Assembly (NCBI GenBank): GCA_007844125.1
Contig: CM017558.1
Span: forward strand, 45,164,460-45,228,459
DNA length: 64,000 nt
DNA from: Sinonovacula constricta
Taxonomy: Eukaryota; Mollusca; Bivalvia; Cardiida; Solecurtidae
Reading direction: 5' to 3'
A program made the translations under genes and the position numbers. This document shows, in pieces, positions 13,401 through 21,650 of the stretch. The notes under the pieces are model-generated. The model did no database searches. It saw only the letters and a program-made list of their open reading frames with translations, and was not told the DNA's origin. The first letter of the stretch is position 1, and every line of letters starts with the position of its first letter.

Positions 13401-16400
13401 AATGAGGAGTAGAACCCAACACCAAACTGTCCAATAATGTTACCTGTCACATCAGTGTCCTTCACGCTGTCCAGGAAGGCCTGAAATATGTGAGAACAAG
13501 GCACAAGTTGAACATATATATTCTAATGGAAATGTGTGAAATTTTTAATGGATGTTGATATTTCTCTTCTTTTTTTTAAAATACAGACCAATAACAATTT
13601 TTAACTTGTTGTTTATCTTTCAAACTAAACTTATCATAGGAAAAATGTGTTGAACATGTGAAGATTAAAAAATGAACCAAGTTTTCTTCTATCAATGAGC
13701 TGCTTATATTTTGGACATGAAGTCACATGAAGCTTTATTAGTATTTTGCATTTAATATCTCATCATTTCAAAGACTTTGGCATAATATTGTCCCATTATT
13801 TCAATGATTTCCACATATAAAGTCCCATTATTTCAATGACTTCCACATATAAAGTCCTAACATATCAATGACTTCCACATATAAAGTTCCAACATATCAA
13901 TGACTTCCACATATAAAGTCCCAACATATCAATGACTTCCACATATAAAGTCCCATCATATCAATGATTTCCACATATAAAGTCCCAACATATCAATGAT
14001 TTCCACATATAAAGTCCCATCATTTCAATGACTTCCACATATAAAGTCCCATCATATCAATGACTTCCACATATAAAGTCCCATCATTTCAATGACTTCC
14101 ACATATAAAGTCCCAACATATCAATGACTTCCACATATAAAGTCCCAACATATCAATGACTTCCACATATAAAGTCCCATCATTTCAATGACTTCCACAT
14201 ATAAAGTCCCATCATATCAATGACTTCCACATATAAAGTCCCAACATATCAATGATTTCCACATATAAAGTCCCATCATTTCAATGACTTCCACATATAA
14301 AGTCCCATCATATCAATGACTTCCACATATAAAGTCCCAACATATCAATGATTTCCACATATAAAGTCCCATCATATCAATGACTTCCACATATAAAGTC
14401 CCAACATATCAATGACTTCCACATATAAAGTCCCATCATATCAATGACTTCCACATATAAAGTCCCAACATATCAATGACTTCCACATATAAAGTCCCAT
14501 CATTTCAATGACTTCCACATATAAAGTCCCAACATATCAATGACTTCCACATATAAAGTCCCAACATATCAATGACTTCCACATATAAAGTCCCAACATA
14601 TCAATGACTTCCACATATAAAGTCCCATCATTTCAATGACTTCCACATATAAAGTCCCAACATATCAATGACTTCCACATATAAAGTCCCAACATATCAA
14701 TGATTTCCACATATAAAGTCCCAACATATCAATGACTTCCACATATAAAGTCCCAACATATCAATGACTTCCACATATAAAGTCCCAACATATCAATGAT
14801 TTCCACATATAAAGTCCCAACATATCAATGACTTCCACATATAAAGTCCCAACATATCAATGACTTCCACATATAAAGTCCCAACATATCAATGATTTCC
14901 ACATATAAAGTCCCATCATTTCAATGACTTCCACATATAAAGTCCCAACATATCAATGACTTCCACATATAAAGTCCCAACATATCAATGACTTCCACAT
15001 ATAAAGTCCCATCATTTCAATGACTTCCACATATAAAGTCCCATCATATCAATGACTTCCACATATAAAGTCCCATCATTTCAATGACTTCCACATATAA
15101 AGTCCCAACATATCAATGACTTCCACATATAAAGTCCCAACATATCAATGATTTCCACATATAAAGTCCCATCATTTCAATGACTTCCACATATAAAGTC
15201 CCATCATATCAATGACTTCCACATATAAAGTCCCAACATATCAATGACTTCCACATATAAAGTCCCAACATATCAATGATTTCCACATATAAAGTCCCAT
15301 CATTTCAATGACTTCCACATATAAAGTCCCATCATATCAATGACTTCCACATATAAAGTTCCAACATATCAATGACTTCCACATATAAAGTCCCAACATA
15401 TCAATGATTTCCACATATAAAGTCCCATCATTTCAATGACTTCCACATATAAAGTCCCATCATTTCAATGACTTCCACATATAAAGTCCCAACATATCAA
15501 TGACCTCCACATAAAATGTCCCATCATTTAGGTGTCTAGTGAATAAAGTGTCCCATTATTTAAAAAATGTCCCATCATTTCAATGACTTCTCCATAAAAT
15601 GTCCCATTGTTCAATGACTGGTTATCAGTTACTCACCTTGGATCCTGACCTTGCTATTGTTCCAAGGTTCTCAACAAGTTCTTCCTTGGTCATACCCAGT
15701 CCAGTGTCCTATAAATACATTTCATGTAAATAATTTACCTAAATATACTGTAAAGTTTTAAAGATAAGATGCACACAAAGATAAGAGGTCTAGAGTCAAA
15801 TATAAATTCAAGTTATGAGTATGATTTTGTAGTTTTATAACAAATTATGAGCATGGCATTGTAGTTTTATAACACATTATGAGTATGGTGTTGTAGTTTT
15901 CCAATGACAGTGTTTGCCTTTAAATTATTACTACTTCTTGAATAACTTCAATAAATTTCTTCATACCAAATCATCTTCCTATTTATCATCAAGAGTTAGA
16001 ATTTCTTTGTTTATGTTATAAACTTTGACCAAACAAAATATCACTCCTTATAGTTTAATTTTTTTAACACTACCTATTGTATGAATAGTCACTCGTCAAC
16101 AAAAATTTGCAATACACCACTCAATAGAGAACGTTCAACTTGGTTTAAGTAATTAAATATAAATATATATTGGTATAGAGTAGTTCTGGTTGATATACTG
16201 TCACAAGAATACCATGTTTATCAAGACTTTAAATCTATCTAGTTTTTTCAGTCTTAGTACCTGAATGGTGAATGTTTTCTTGTTTTCATCGACTGCAATG
16301 TGTATCTCCAGGGGTGAGCCTTGGACCTGAGTAGCCTCCCCTGCTGATAGCTGCAGATACCGTAATTTCTCCAGAGCATCACTGGCATTGGAGATCAGCT

Positions 16401-19400
16401 CTCGGATAAACACCTGAATACAGAACACATGTTAAAGATAACTGTCTAATGTAAACTCTGCCACATATTTTCTCTACTTGGATGATAAATTAAATGAACT
16501 GACCTCGAACAAAACAATACAAATAAAGCTCTATAATATGATTTGTCATAAAAACACAGTACAACCATCAGTAGCAGTACTGCCCACATAGTTACTGTTT
16601 CTATGTCCAACATGATTTCATCAAAATGGCCGATAGATTACACTAAATACTAGGACATCAACAACTCACATGCATTCTTTTTAAAACTATTTTAGATCTT
16701 TCATATTCAAAATATACCTGAAACATACAATTCTCATAGAATCTATTTGGTTGTTGTAAAAGCTAAAATATAAATAACTTGTTGTTTTTTGTAAGGAACT
16801 CAACATCCTTATTCATACACATCAATTTATTCAAGATTAGGTTATCCCCATTAATTGTTGATATCTGTTTTGAAAAACATCAGCAACAGCAGACTACCTC
16901 TAAGCATGAACTTCAGTTTGCAAAGAAAACCCCTCCAAAATTAAGATTTGATAATGGGATTTTTTCCCTACAAATTCATGTATTAAAAAAAAATAGATCC
17001 CCATCTTCAGGCTTGTTTGTATTACACCTTTTGGAAGGACATTCTTTTTGATATCTTAATCATGTTTATTGTTTTAGTAAGTAAAACAATCCATGTATCT
17101 AACCATAAAAGTGTATTTATGTCTGCTAAATGGGTATTTGTGCAAATGACACAATACCCTTATTAACAGATTTCTTTTTAAATGAATCTATTAATAAAAA
17201 AACAGTTTAAAACAAGAAGTATATGACACAAATGACTAAGCTTTTCAACTCTCAATGAGCCTGACTTTTATTTACAGGAGCTGAAAAGCACTGGTCGAAA
17301 TCAATCAAAATAACATTGTTTACTTTGAAATTTGAATATGACATTGTCTTGGTCTAAACGTATGATTAAATTGCATAATGACACGTGTACCAAGACTAAA
17401 TGGCATAGCCAGCACAGAACTGTTTTGTCAAACAATCTGACTTAGAAATATACAAAAACCAAGCATTGTTGATTGTGTTTTTATTACATATTTTTGTCTT
17501 ATCTTCCATTTTTATTAACAGGTAATGAATTTTATTAAAAATAACTTTTTAGCATTATTTTTTTAACCAAATGCTTTTTAAAACTGTAATGGAACAATTC
17601 TTTATTTATATCTGAAATAGTGCCATAGCTGGAGGCATGACACTCAAAGGAAAATAGCCTAAAATAGGCCTTGTGAAATTACCTCTTTTTCAGAGTACAA
17701 GGATTTTGCCACAATATCAAGAAGTTTTCTTGTTTCAGCTTGGAATTCAAGCTTGTCAGCAGAGCCTGTAATGAAATGGTTGTAAGATATTTAATACATA
17801 TATCATTACAGAGATGTTGAAAAAAGCAGCTAAAATTGGTTACATACAAAGAAACATCAGCTTACTGAAAGTGAAGCAAGAGAAGCCACAGTATATCAGG
17901 TTTAACTATTTAAAGTCCTAATAATGTAAACATAATAGTCTTTGCAAATTTAAAAATAAACTTACAGCGATAATTCAAAATTCACAAAAGTTTATACAAC
18001 TACACAACCAAATTATATCAGTAGGTATGATTGGAAGACATATATGAAGTTTTAATCCACCTAAGCTCCGATAATTGAGATATTAGCATGATACTCATAT
18101 GTAAAACTTTAACCTGTAGATACAAACACATATGCTCAGGATTCTAGAAAATACCTCTTTATTCATGACTAAAAACGTCATTAAAATTGGACAGCTAAAA
18201 TCAAATCAGTGGCAACAATATAATCATTAAAAGATTTTTTTAATAAAGTAACAAAAAAAAGAAAAGAAAAGCTTAACCTCCATTATAAAAATTCTTATAA
18301 AGCCACGGTACCTAGGACAATTTACAGTACAGGTCACAATAGAGATTGTGTTGTTATCATTACACCTTTTTCTTATATATATTTTTTACCAGAAAAAAAA
18401 GATAAAAGTATACTTAATGTAACAAATGCAACCCACATACCTATGGACAAGGTAACATTCCTTTATTGAAGTTTTACACAAATAATAAATAAAAAACCAA
18501 TGCAGTTACAAACCCTTAGCTCTCTCTGTGTTACTGATTATATTGTGGTACTCCTCCTCTGGCTGTTCTTGTTGTTCTGGCTCCCCAGCTGACAGACAAG
18601 AAACACTGGTTTGGAAGTGGCGAGATGGGAACCATGGAGTAAGTGACCGTCCACTATATATTGGAACTTTAACCTGGCAATCTAGAAAACAACAAAATAT
18701 AGGTAAATTAAATTGCAACACATATACGGGACTGAATGCTTTTTTTAGCTATCCAGAGAATGACCCAATCAGTATAAAAGTCATTCTCCTCATAAGCAAA
18801 GAAAAATCTGCTTGTATGAGACAAAGGTCATGTGTGTACAGTTTCACAAACTGTTTAAACAGTTACTTCAACTAACAAAATAAGAGGATAGTCATTATTT
18901 CAATAGCCAAATAAAGTCAAATTTACCTAATGATTTACAGGGTCAAACGTAAACATTAAAATTACTTCCATAATTCCTTCTCAAGATTAAAATGTTAGCA
19001 TTTTTGACTGGTGCCTCTATGTCAGGAGAATGTGACTAGTTCAGACTCTTGTAGACCTCATAGGTACCCATGTCTGTAATACTCTAAAAACAGGCATGCC
19101 AGTACAAATAGAAGAGCTCGGGCCAGGTAGAATAGTTTAGGGTGTAGCAGATCATCATAAATTTGGTGCCATATTGTATGTGATTTTGCATGTTTTATCT
19201 AAATGAATATTATAAGTTTTGAAAATGCTAAGTACTGTTATTGATGCTATTTTTAGAGATGGACTTCATTTTTAGCTTTCAGTGTGAAGTAAATGTTAAT
19301 TATGAAATAACCAGAATGAGGAACCTGAAGATGGCCTGATTTGTAAAATCGTCAAACATAAAAAAAGGTAAATTATTAAAATTCCAGATGGCCAATCAGA

Positions 19401-21029
19401 AGACTTTTGAGACCATCTGATGGACACACAGGCTCTCTAAATATCAAAATGTTTGGGCTTTGAAAGTAATTACTAATCTACAAGGTGCATTTGTTGAGAA
19501 CATAATATGGTGTTTAGTGATCCTTGATTGTGACTGGTTCGTCATAGTTTGATAACAAAATTAGGTCACCGGTAATCGGGCTCAACAGGATAGTTGTCTG
19601 AACTACAATGTCAAACATTAGTCCAGAATTTTCGTTTCCATCAAGATTATTTGTGTCCAATACTGTGAAACCAATTTGCTTTGAGACAGAAGAAGGCAAA
19701 AAGTGACACCAAATTGTGTAAAATACTAGTGAAACGTAATTTGGTATCAGTTTGAAACTAGCTATACCTCTCGCAGTTGATAAAGCATGTAGAGCACATG
19801 ACTGAAGCAGTCCATGCAGACGCGCAAATTTAGCGAGTCATTTAGGAAGGAGAGTGATCCTGCAACTGCAAACCTCCAGGCCCCACCCACTCCCCAACGA
19901 AAGCATCAGTCTGAACATACAAGTCCATCAACCTCTAAAGCCCCAAGTTCTCAGATAAAGAGTATGATCCAAACCAAAGGGTGCAAAGATTTCAGTAATT
20001 GTGGTGGACCGAATTCCCTTGGGTAAATTATGTGACCAAAAATGGTGCCAAAGATGATCTGGGATATATGTTGAAAATGAAAGACAAGATTCTAGTGAAA
20101 GACACAGCTACTGCATTTGCCTAAGCCCCTCTAGTTAAGCAGTGAAGAGGGCAGCAGAGATTAACATAAACACATTAACAGTCATGTTAAACACAGTGTA
20201 CATCCTTGCCAAGAAAGGGAAGCCTCTGTCAGATTATGAGATTCACATGGACCTTCATTTAAAAAAAACTCAGTGCCATTGGGAGTGATTATTTTGACAT
20301 AGGCAACAACTACCACACTTAAAAAAGTGCAAAAGAGCTTCTAATAACTTTTGCTGAACAGCTACGACTTGACACAGCCCAAGAACTTCAGAAGGCATGT
20401 TTCTTGACTGTAATGGCTGATGGATCCACTGACTCCAGTATTGTTGAGCAGTATGTCATACTTGTGAGATATGTGAATGATAAAGAGCAACCAGTCACAA
20501 AAATGGCATCAACTGAGGCTGTATCACATGGCACTGCTGAGGGTGTTTTGACTGGTATTAGAGAAGACTTTGTGTTATTTATGATTGACAATTTCACGCG
20601 ATTTTCCGGGCAACCAGATAAAAATTCCACTTGCCAAGTGGGCAACAAGAAAATTTAAGAAATTGTCCCTCACTGAAGTCATCCCCATCCTTGGTAAATG
20701 CATTTGCAGCCCATGTAACTTCATTACTACGTAGCTTACTGAGTCTGCCAGGGCCACTTACAACTTCAATTAGTAAGTAATGAATGACCTTTGCATCAGG
20801 CAATACAAAAGCCGGCAAAGGTCAAATGCAATTTGTAAGCAATACCAAACATGTAGCTGTACGGCAAAAAAGTCATAAATTGCTAGTTTTTACCTTGACG
20901 GATATTTGAGATTAACCTCTCATGTATTTTGACCGCTCGAGTGGACGAGTATTGGCAACGATACGAGCATAAAACATATTCGTAGACAGAATTTCTTCTC
21001 AAAACACACGTTCTCATGGAGGCTGCCAT
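1383..21029 (-). CDS. TRAP1: TRAP1, mitochondrial Hsp90 chaperone (17 exons, 3' end off window)
   Basis: Mitochondrial-matrix Hsp90 paralogue: an ATP-driven homodimeric chaperone of the GHKL ATPase family. The spliced model joins, in transcript order, 21029-20894, 18681-18514, 17765-17683, 16413-16261, 15708-15637, 13480-13323, 11255-11146, 10703-10630, 9232-9070, 8340-8227, 6597-6528, 5866-5719, 5241-5114, 4374-4184, 3603-3518, 1981-1836 and 1455-1383. All phases close, giving 2073 nt or 691 codons with no stop. It has an arginine-rich N-terminal leader (no cytosolic Hsp90 charged linker and no KDEL visible), the ATP-site motifs [16 protein letters not shown] and GQFGVGFY, the middle-domain arginine motif LSRELLQ, and a C-terminal dimerisation region still incomplete. 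Human TRAP1 has 704 residues, so roughly 30 more are expected off the left edge. The match in order and spacing to TRAP1, and not to cytosolic Hsp90 or Grp94, is clear. The introns are unusually rich in tandem repeats. Confidence 0.95.
1836..1981 (-). CDS. TRAP1: TRAP1 exon 16, C-terminal domain
   Basis: Residues ~619-667, including [20 protein letters not shown] and [10 protein letters not shown]. These match the conserved HPAMVTV.EMG.ARHFLR and LLQPTLE.NP blocks of TRAP1. Acceptor TTTTTGCAG, donor GTAAGT; ends in phase 2, which pairs with exon 17. Confidence 0.92.
2090..3262. repeat. 166-bp tandem repeat with 332-bp dimeric order
   Basis: The word CAGGTTAAC recurs at about 2294, 2459, 2626, 2792, 2958 and 3123, with a degenerate last copy near 3250. 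That gives a monomer near 166 bp. Alternate monomers resemble each other more: one type reads GCTGAAACAGGTTAACTATT, the other CCAAAACAGGTTAACCATAA. The true unit is therefore a dimer of about 332 bp. The array lies in the intron between TRAP1 exons 15 and 16. The monomer length is in the range of bivalve satellites such as BIV160, but I cannot confirm identity by eye. Confidence 0.88.
3518..3603 (-). CDS. TRAP1: TRAP1 exon 15
   Basis: Residues ~590-618, [20 protein letters not shown] then KVHKVK, matching the L.E.ETEELM.W.....VTNVKVT region before the C-terminal domain. Acceptor CATTCCAG, donor GTAAGA. Confidence 0.88.
4184..4374 (-). CDS. TRAP1: TRAP1 exon 14
   Basis: Residues ~526-590: [35 protein letters not shown] and the lysine-rich [12 protein letters not shown]. 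This is the TRAP1 block HSPYYEA.KKKD.EVLF...DEL. Acceptor TTTGACAG, donor GTAAGA, phase 1 at the end. Confidence 0.93.
4500..5113. other. TRAP1 intron between exons 13 and 14
   Basis: AT-rich intron sequence. I see no other feature in it. Confidence 0.5.
5114..5241 (-). CDS. TRAP1: TRAP1 exon 13
   Basis: Residues ~484-526: [20 protein letters not shown] and [20 protein letters not shown]. This matches the Hsp90 middle-domain signature KLLR(Y/F)ESS....S...Y..RM..G...IYYL. Acceptor AATCATAG, donor GTATTG, ends in phase 2. Confidence 0.93.
5719..5866 (-). CDS. TRAP1: TRAP1 exon 12
   Basis: Residues ~434-483: [34 protein letters not shown] and SPEQETR. The DYG.F.REGIVT block is TRAP1-specific in wording. 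Acceptor ACATTACAG; the donor GTAGGA follows AGG at 5719. Confidence 0.94.
5966..6279 (-). mobile_element. tRNA-derived SINE
   Basis: Read on the minus strand, it starts with a tRNA-like head: A-box-like TGGTAGCGCAATCGG and B-box-like GGTTTGATCCC. A core follows with GTCAGGATAATGTGACTGGG and GGTATCATGCCAGGTGTTC, ending with GTTGGTGGGACGATAAACCC and an AAACAAAC tail. This architecture (head, shared central domain, GGGACG-TTAAACCC-like tail) is common in molluscan SINEs. Family name not assigned. It sits in the intron between TRAP1 exons 11 and 12, in the same sense as the gene. Confidence 0.8.
6528..6597 (-). CDS. TRAP1: TRAP1 exon 11, catalytic-arginine motif
   Basis: Residues ~411-434: [20 protein letters not shown] then LIR. 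The arginine in LNLSRELLQ corresponds to the conserved middle-domain Arg that contacts the ATP gamma-phosphate in Hsp90 proteins (family knowledge). Acceptor GTTGTAG, donor GTACAT, ends in phase 2. Confidence 0.93.
6927..7091. repeat. Degenerate copies of the 49-bp exon-donor repeat
   Basis: About three diverged units spaced near 49-50 bp. They keep the words ATTACC, GCCATTTTGGCAG or GCCACTTAATGCGG, and TGTGAAAGT. They resemble the clean 49-bp array that resumes at 7931 on the far side of the DNA transposon. Confidence 0.6.
7094..7929. mobile_element. Non-autonomous DNA transposon, TA target site
   Basis: The ends are inverted repeats of about 24 bp sharing CGTACTTACTCACTT, with TAAGAC after a single mismatch. 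The left end starts at 7094; the right end stops at 7929. TA dinucleotides flank both sides (7092-7093 and 7930-7931), as expected for a Tc1/mariner/pogo-type insertion. The subterminal word CTTATAAGAC recurs three times in the left arm, and the related CCTATAAGACG appears in the right arm. Internal open frames show no transposase motif, so the copy is probably non-autonomous. It splits the 49-bp array in the intron between TRAP1 exons 10 and 11. Confidence 0.8.
7931..8224. repeat. 49-bp tandem repeat built from TRAP1 exon 10 end plus splice donor
   Basis: Six near-identical units start at 7931, 7980, 8029, 8078, 8127 and 8176 (ACCTTTAAC each time). The genuine exon border follows at 8225. 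Read on the minus strand, each unit contains CCTAAATGGCT...GGTTTGTTAAAG, the codons for PKWLRFVK at the end of exon 10, then GTAATGCAC, the donor. The other half is intron sequence. The first unit (7931) is the most diverged. Reading through the real donor runs into TAA within the first copy. Confidence 0.93.
8227..8340 (-). CDS. TRAP1: TRAP1 exon 10, 3' end shared with 49-bp array
   Basis: Residues ~373-411: [38 protein letters not shown] (the G codon is split to exon 11). This matches the TRAP1 [22 protein letters not shown] block. Acceptor TTTTGCCCAG, donor GTAATG. The last 25 coding bases and the donor are repeated in tandem in the following intron. Confidence 0.95.
8715..8942 (-). mobile_element. 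tRNA-derived SINE, decayed
   Basis: On the minus strand: a degenerate head (GGTTCTAATCCCAG as a B-box-like word), then CATGCGGGGAGGTTTTCCAG, GCTAACCTGCGGTGCTC and CTACCCAGACTTAAATCTGG, ending GTCGGCAATATGACCATAAT. The GGGGAGGTTTTCCAGCT...TCTACCCAGGT wording is typical of a widespread molluscan SINE group (recalled, not searched). Lies in the intron between TRAP1 exons 9 and 10. Confidence 0.75.
9070..9232 (-). CDS. TRAP1: TRAP1 exon 9, middle domain
   Basis: Residues ~319-373: [40 protein letters not shown] and [16 protein letters not shown]. The WMMD.KD...(H)EEFYRYVA and DAPLNIRS.FY.P blocks are diagnostic of TRAP1. Acceptor TCTTGCAG, donor GTGAGT, phase 1 at the end. Confidence 0.95.
9543..10436. 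repeat. ~30-bp minisatellite in TRAP1 intron
   Basis: About 29 imperfect copies of a 29-31-bp unit containing GGAGGAATACCCCAGTTAAA and TGTTTTTGGTG. Variants include GGCGTTATACCCC and GGAATACCCTAG, the latter clustered in the right half. Segment 9676-9830 is echoed by 9860-9975, so longer blocks have also been duplicated. No unique spacers, so not CRISPR. Confidence 0.9.
10630..10703 (-). CDS. TRAP1: TRAP1 exon 8
   Basis: Residues ~294-318: [20 protein letters not shown] then VNVVQ, matching V..KYSNFV.FP.Y.NG at the start of the middle domain. Acceptor ATGTTTCAG, donor GTGGGT. Confidence 0.93.
10740..11140. other. TRAP1 intron between exons 7 and 8
   Basis: AT-rich intron. I see no repeat or coding signal in it. 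Confidence 0.5.
11146..11255 (-). CDS. TRAP1: TRAP1 exon 7, end of ATPase domain
   Basis: Residues ~257-294: [20 protein letters not shown] then [24 protein letters not shown] is the GT.I strand motif closing the GHKL ATP site. Acceptor after a C-rich tract (CCCCCAG), donor GTCAGT, phase 1. Confidence 0.93.
11692..12060 (+). repeat. Tandem pair of tRNA-like units (SINE-related)
   Basis: Two related units begin GTAGCCAGG at about 11692 and 11934, each followed by GATAG..AGAGAATGTGTAA and a tRNA-like head. Copy 2 has D-arm-like AGCTCTGTCGGAAAAGC, an anticodon-like stem TTCGC/GCGAA and B-box GGTTCGAATCCC; copy 1 has GAGTTCGAGTCCC. Both finish CGGACTGGCTGCACATTTT and CTCCCTA. Imperfect stems and a C where U33 should be argue against working tRNAs. 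Parent tRNA not assigned. They lie in the intron between TRAP1 exons 6 and 7. Confidence 0.7.
12222..13040. mobile_element. Non-autonomous DNA transposon with GATAG target duplication
   Basis: The left end CAGGCCTTTTTCA and the right end (complement) CAGGGCTTTTTCA are inverted repeats with one mismatch in 13. The pentamer GATAG flanks both sides (12217-12221 and 13041-13045). The left end folds into a hairpin with perfect arms GGCCTTTTTC/GAAAAAGGCC; the right end also has short palindromes (GGGGC...GCCCC, CAGGG...CCCTG). ATTGGGAA is repeated at both ends inside. Internal frames show no transposase. The ends look hAT-like, but hAT usually makes 8-bp duplications, so the superfamily is left open. 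Confidence 0.7.
13051..13312. repeat. Imperfect ATG/ATR triplet microsatellite
   Basis: Low-complexity run of GAT, AAT and related triplets, densest at 13261-13302 (GATGATGATGTTGATGATG). It ends about 20 bp from the donor of TRAP1 exon 6. Long open frames through it on both strands are low-complexity artefacts. Confidence 0.8.
13323..13480 (-). CDS. TRAP1: TRAP1 exon 6, ATP lid
   Basis: Residues ~205-257: [39 protein letters not shown] and [23 protein letters not shown] is the glycine-rich lid motif of Hsp90 ATPases. Acceptor ATTTCAG, donor GTAGGT, phase 2. Confidence 0.95.
13757..15625. repeat. 32-bp minisatellite, about 55 copies
   Basis: Highly regular unit containing CAATGACTTCCACATATAAA and GTCCCAACATAT. 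Variants alternate at two spots: AACATATC, ATCATATC or ATCATTTC, and GACTT or GATTT. The triplet AACATATC-GATTT / ATCATTTC-GACTT / ATCATATC-GACTT recurs near 13985, 14247, 15143 and 15270, which suggests higher-order duplication. Copies decay at both ends (TCCCATTATTT, ATAAAATGTCCC). The array sits in the intron between TRAP1 exons 5 and 6 and ends within about 15 bp of the exon 5 donor. Confidence 0.97.
15637..15708 (-). CDS. TRAP1: TRAP1 exon 5, DxGxG motif
   Basis: Residues 181-204: [20 protein letters not shown] then SGSK. DTGLGM is the GHKL nucleotide-binding motif and NLGTIA.SG(S/T)K its usual continuation. Acceptor TTTATAG, donor GTGAGT, exactly 24 codons. Confidence 0.95.
15725..16255. 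other. TRAP1 intron between exons 4 and 5
   Basis: AT-rich intron. A short imperfect repeat of ATTATGAG(T/C)ATGG(T/C)..TTGTAGTTTT occurs near 15845-15900. Nothing else recognised. Confidence 0.5.
16261..16413 (-). CDS. TRAP1: TRAP1 exon 4, ATP-binding helix
   Basis: Residues 130-180: [20 protein letters not shown], then [16 protein letters not shown]. The E and N in [10 protein letters not shown] are the expected catalytic Glu and Mg-binding Asn of Hsp90. 51 codons, phase 0 at both ends; acceptor GTATTCAG, donor GTACTA. Confidence 0.96.
16430..17680. other. TRAP1 intron between exons 3 and 4
   Basis: 1.25 kb of AT-rich intron. No repeat array, transposon end or coding signal that I can support. 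Confidence 0.5.
17683..17765 (-). CDS. TRAP1: TRAP1 exon 3
   Basis: Residues ~102-129: [20 protein letters not shown] then SLYSEKE. Matches the start of the Hsp90 ATPase fold (EFQAE..KLLDIVA.SLYS.KE). Acceptor CATTACAG, donor GTAATT. Confidence 0.95.
17770..18510. other. TRAP1 intron between exons 2 and 3
   Basis: AT-rich intron with poly-A and poly-T runs. Nothing else recognised. Confidence 0.5.
18514..18681 (-). CDS. TRAP1: TRAP1 exon 2, leader and strap region
   Basis: Residues ~46-102: [32 protein letters not shown], an E/Q-rich stretch, and [13 protein letters not shown]. The HxIISxTE motif matches the TRAP1 N-terminal extension just before the ATPase domain (human LHSIISSTE). Acceptor TTTTCTAG, donor GTTTGT; starts needing one base from exon 1 and ends in phase 1. 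Confidence 0.9.
18900..19800. other. TRAP1 intron 1, left part
   Basis: AT-rich intron. A 61-codon minus-strand open frame at 19514-19699 resembles nothing I know and has no splice support. No repeat family identified. Confidence 0.4.
19814..20660 (+). pseudogene. Dead hAT-type transposase fragment (ZNF862/DUF4371-like)
   Basis: From 20341 an open stretch reads [40 protein letters not shown] and [19 protein letters not shown] followed by E-Q-x-x-x-x-V-R-Y is the pattern around the first catalytic Asp in the hAT-related transposase-like proteins annotated as ZNF862-like. Upstream, in broken frames, lie a serine/proline-rich part (19814-19990), a CKDFS..GG..SLG relic of the zinc-finger region, and [17 protein letters not shown] near 20195-20260. 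Stops and frameshifts break it, and the C-terminal half is missing. It lies antisense inside TRAP1 intron 1. Confidence 0.75.
20894..21029 (-). CDS. TRAP1: TRAP1 exon 1, mitochondrial targeting leader
   Basis: The start codon context is AAAATGG (strong). The exon reads [20 protein letters not shown], then [12 protein letters not shown] and SNIRQ. It is arginine- and serine-rich with few acids, as expected for a matrix-targeting presequence. The donor is CAAG/GTAAAA after 20894. It ends with one base in phase 1 and joins exon 2 exactly (G + AT = Asp). An earlier GT at GAGAG/GTTAAT would break the frame, so the downstream donor was chosen. Exon 1 is not conserved between species, so support is phase, context and composition only. 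Confidence 0.72.
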
Positions 21030-21330
21030 TTTGAAAGCGGTAGTGTGTTTCAATAGCACGGTTGTTACAAAATGGTTTTCGGTTTATAAACGCAGTTACT
21101 TCCCTTGCTCCCGTGTACTTTTTTTTTTTTTTTTGCCCACACTACTCAAACCGGTTATGTTTAGCTCTGTCGTCTCGAAAAGCACGTGACCAAAGAGGAG
21201 ATTATACTTTTGGACTCTGTTGCCAGTGTCAACTAAAAAATTAAAAAAAAAATCTTTAATCCCCTCCTTCTTACAATAATTTGAATGCAACACAATTGTT
21301 ATATGCTCAACCCAACAGTAAGAAAGCATA
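21030..21330 (-). promoter_or_regulatory. Likely TRAP1 promoter region with E-box
   Basis: DNA just upstream of the TRAP1 start codon. A palindromic E-box GTCACGTGCT (minus strand; CACGTG at 21183-21188) lies about 155 bp from the ATG. A poly-T run at 21119-21134 lies between them. No TATA box is obvious. Function inferred from position. Confidence 0.4.
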
Positions 21331-21650
21331 TTTAAAAAAAAAATATCACAAATAAAAATATTCGACTAAATCATGTTTTTGTTGTAACTATTAATGCATA
21401 TAGTTTCTACAACGTTATCAAGTTATAATAAGAAAATTATTTAATCAAATATTAAAATATATTAAACAAGATTAAAATAAAGTTTTAAGACGAAATAATC
21501 ATAATAAACAATAACATTTGTCGACTTTTTGTGTGTATGATCGTAAATTATAGCAATATGGATCTGTAGCAAGATAAATTTCTATGACCAATCATGATAT
21601 AAGATACGATCATACACCGAAATTAACAAGTATCCTCGAAATCTTCTATT

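Noticed and set aside
12937..13401. Overlapping 154-codon (+) and 99-codon (-) frames
   Set aside because: Both are low-complexity translations of the ATG/GAT triplet microsatellite, and the end overlaps TRAP1 exon 6 on the other strand.
13757..15625. CRISPR-like regular 32-bp repeats (also the 49- and 61-bp arrays)
   Set aside because: Units are contiguous with no unique spacers, the genome is animal with introns, and no cas-like gene exists. These are minisatellites.
19514..19699. 61-codon minus-strand frame in TRAP1 intron 1
   Set aside because: Does not fit TRAP1 phase or any known leader, no splice sites, no recognised domain.
20904..20911. Alternative TRAP1 exon 1 donor GAGAG/GTTAAT
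   Set aside because: Would end exon 1 in phase 2, which does not fit exon 2 (needs phase 1). The GTAAAA donor after 20894 fits.
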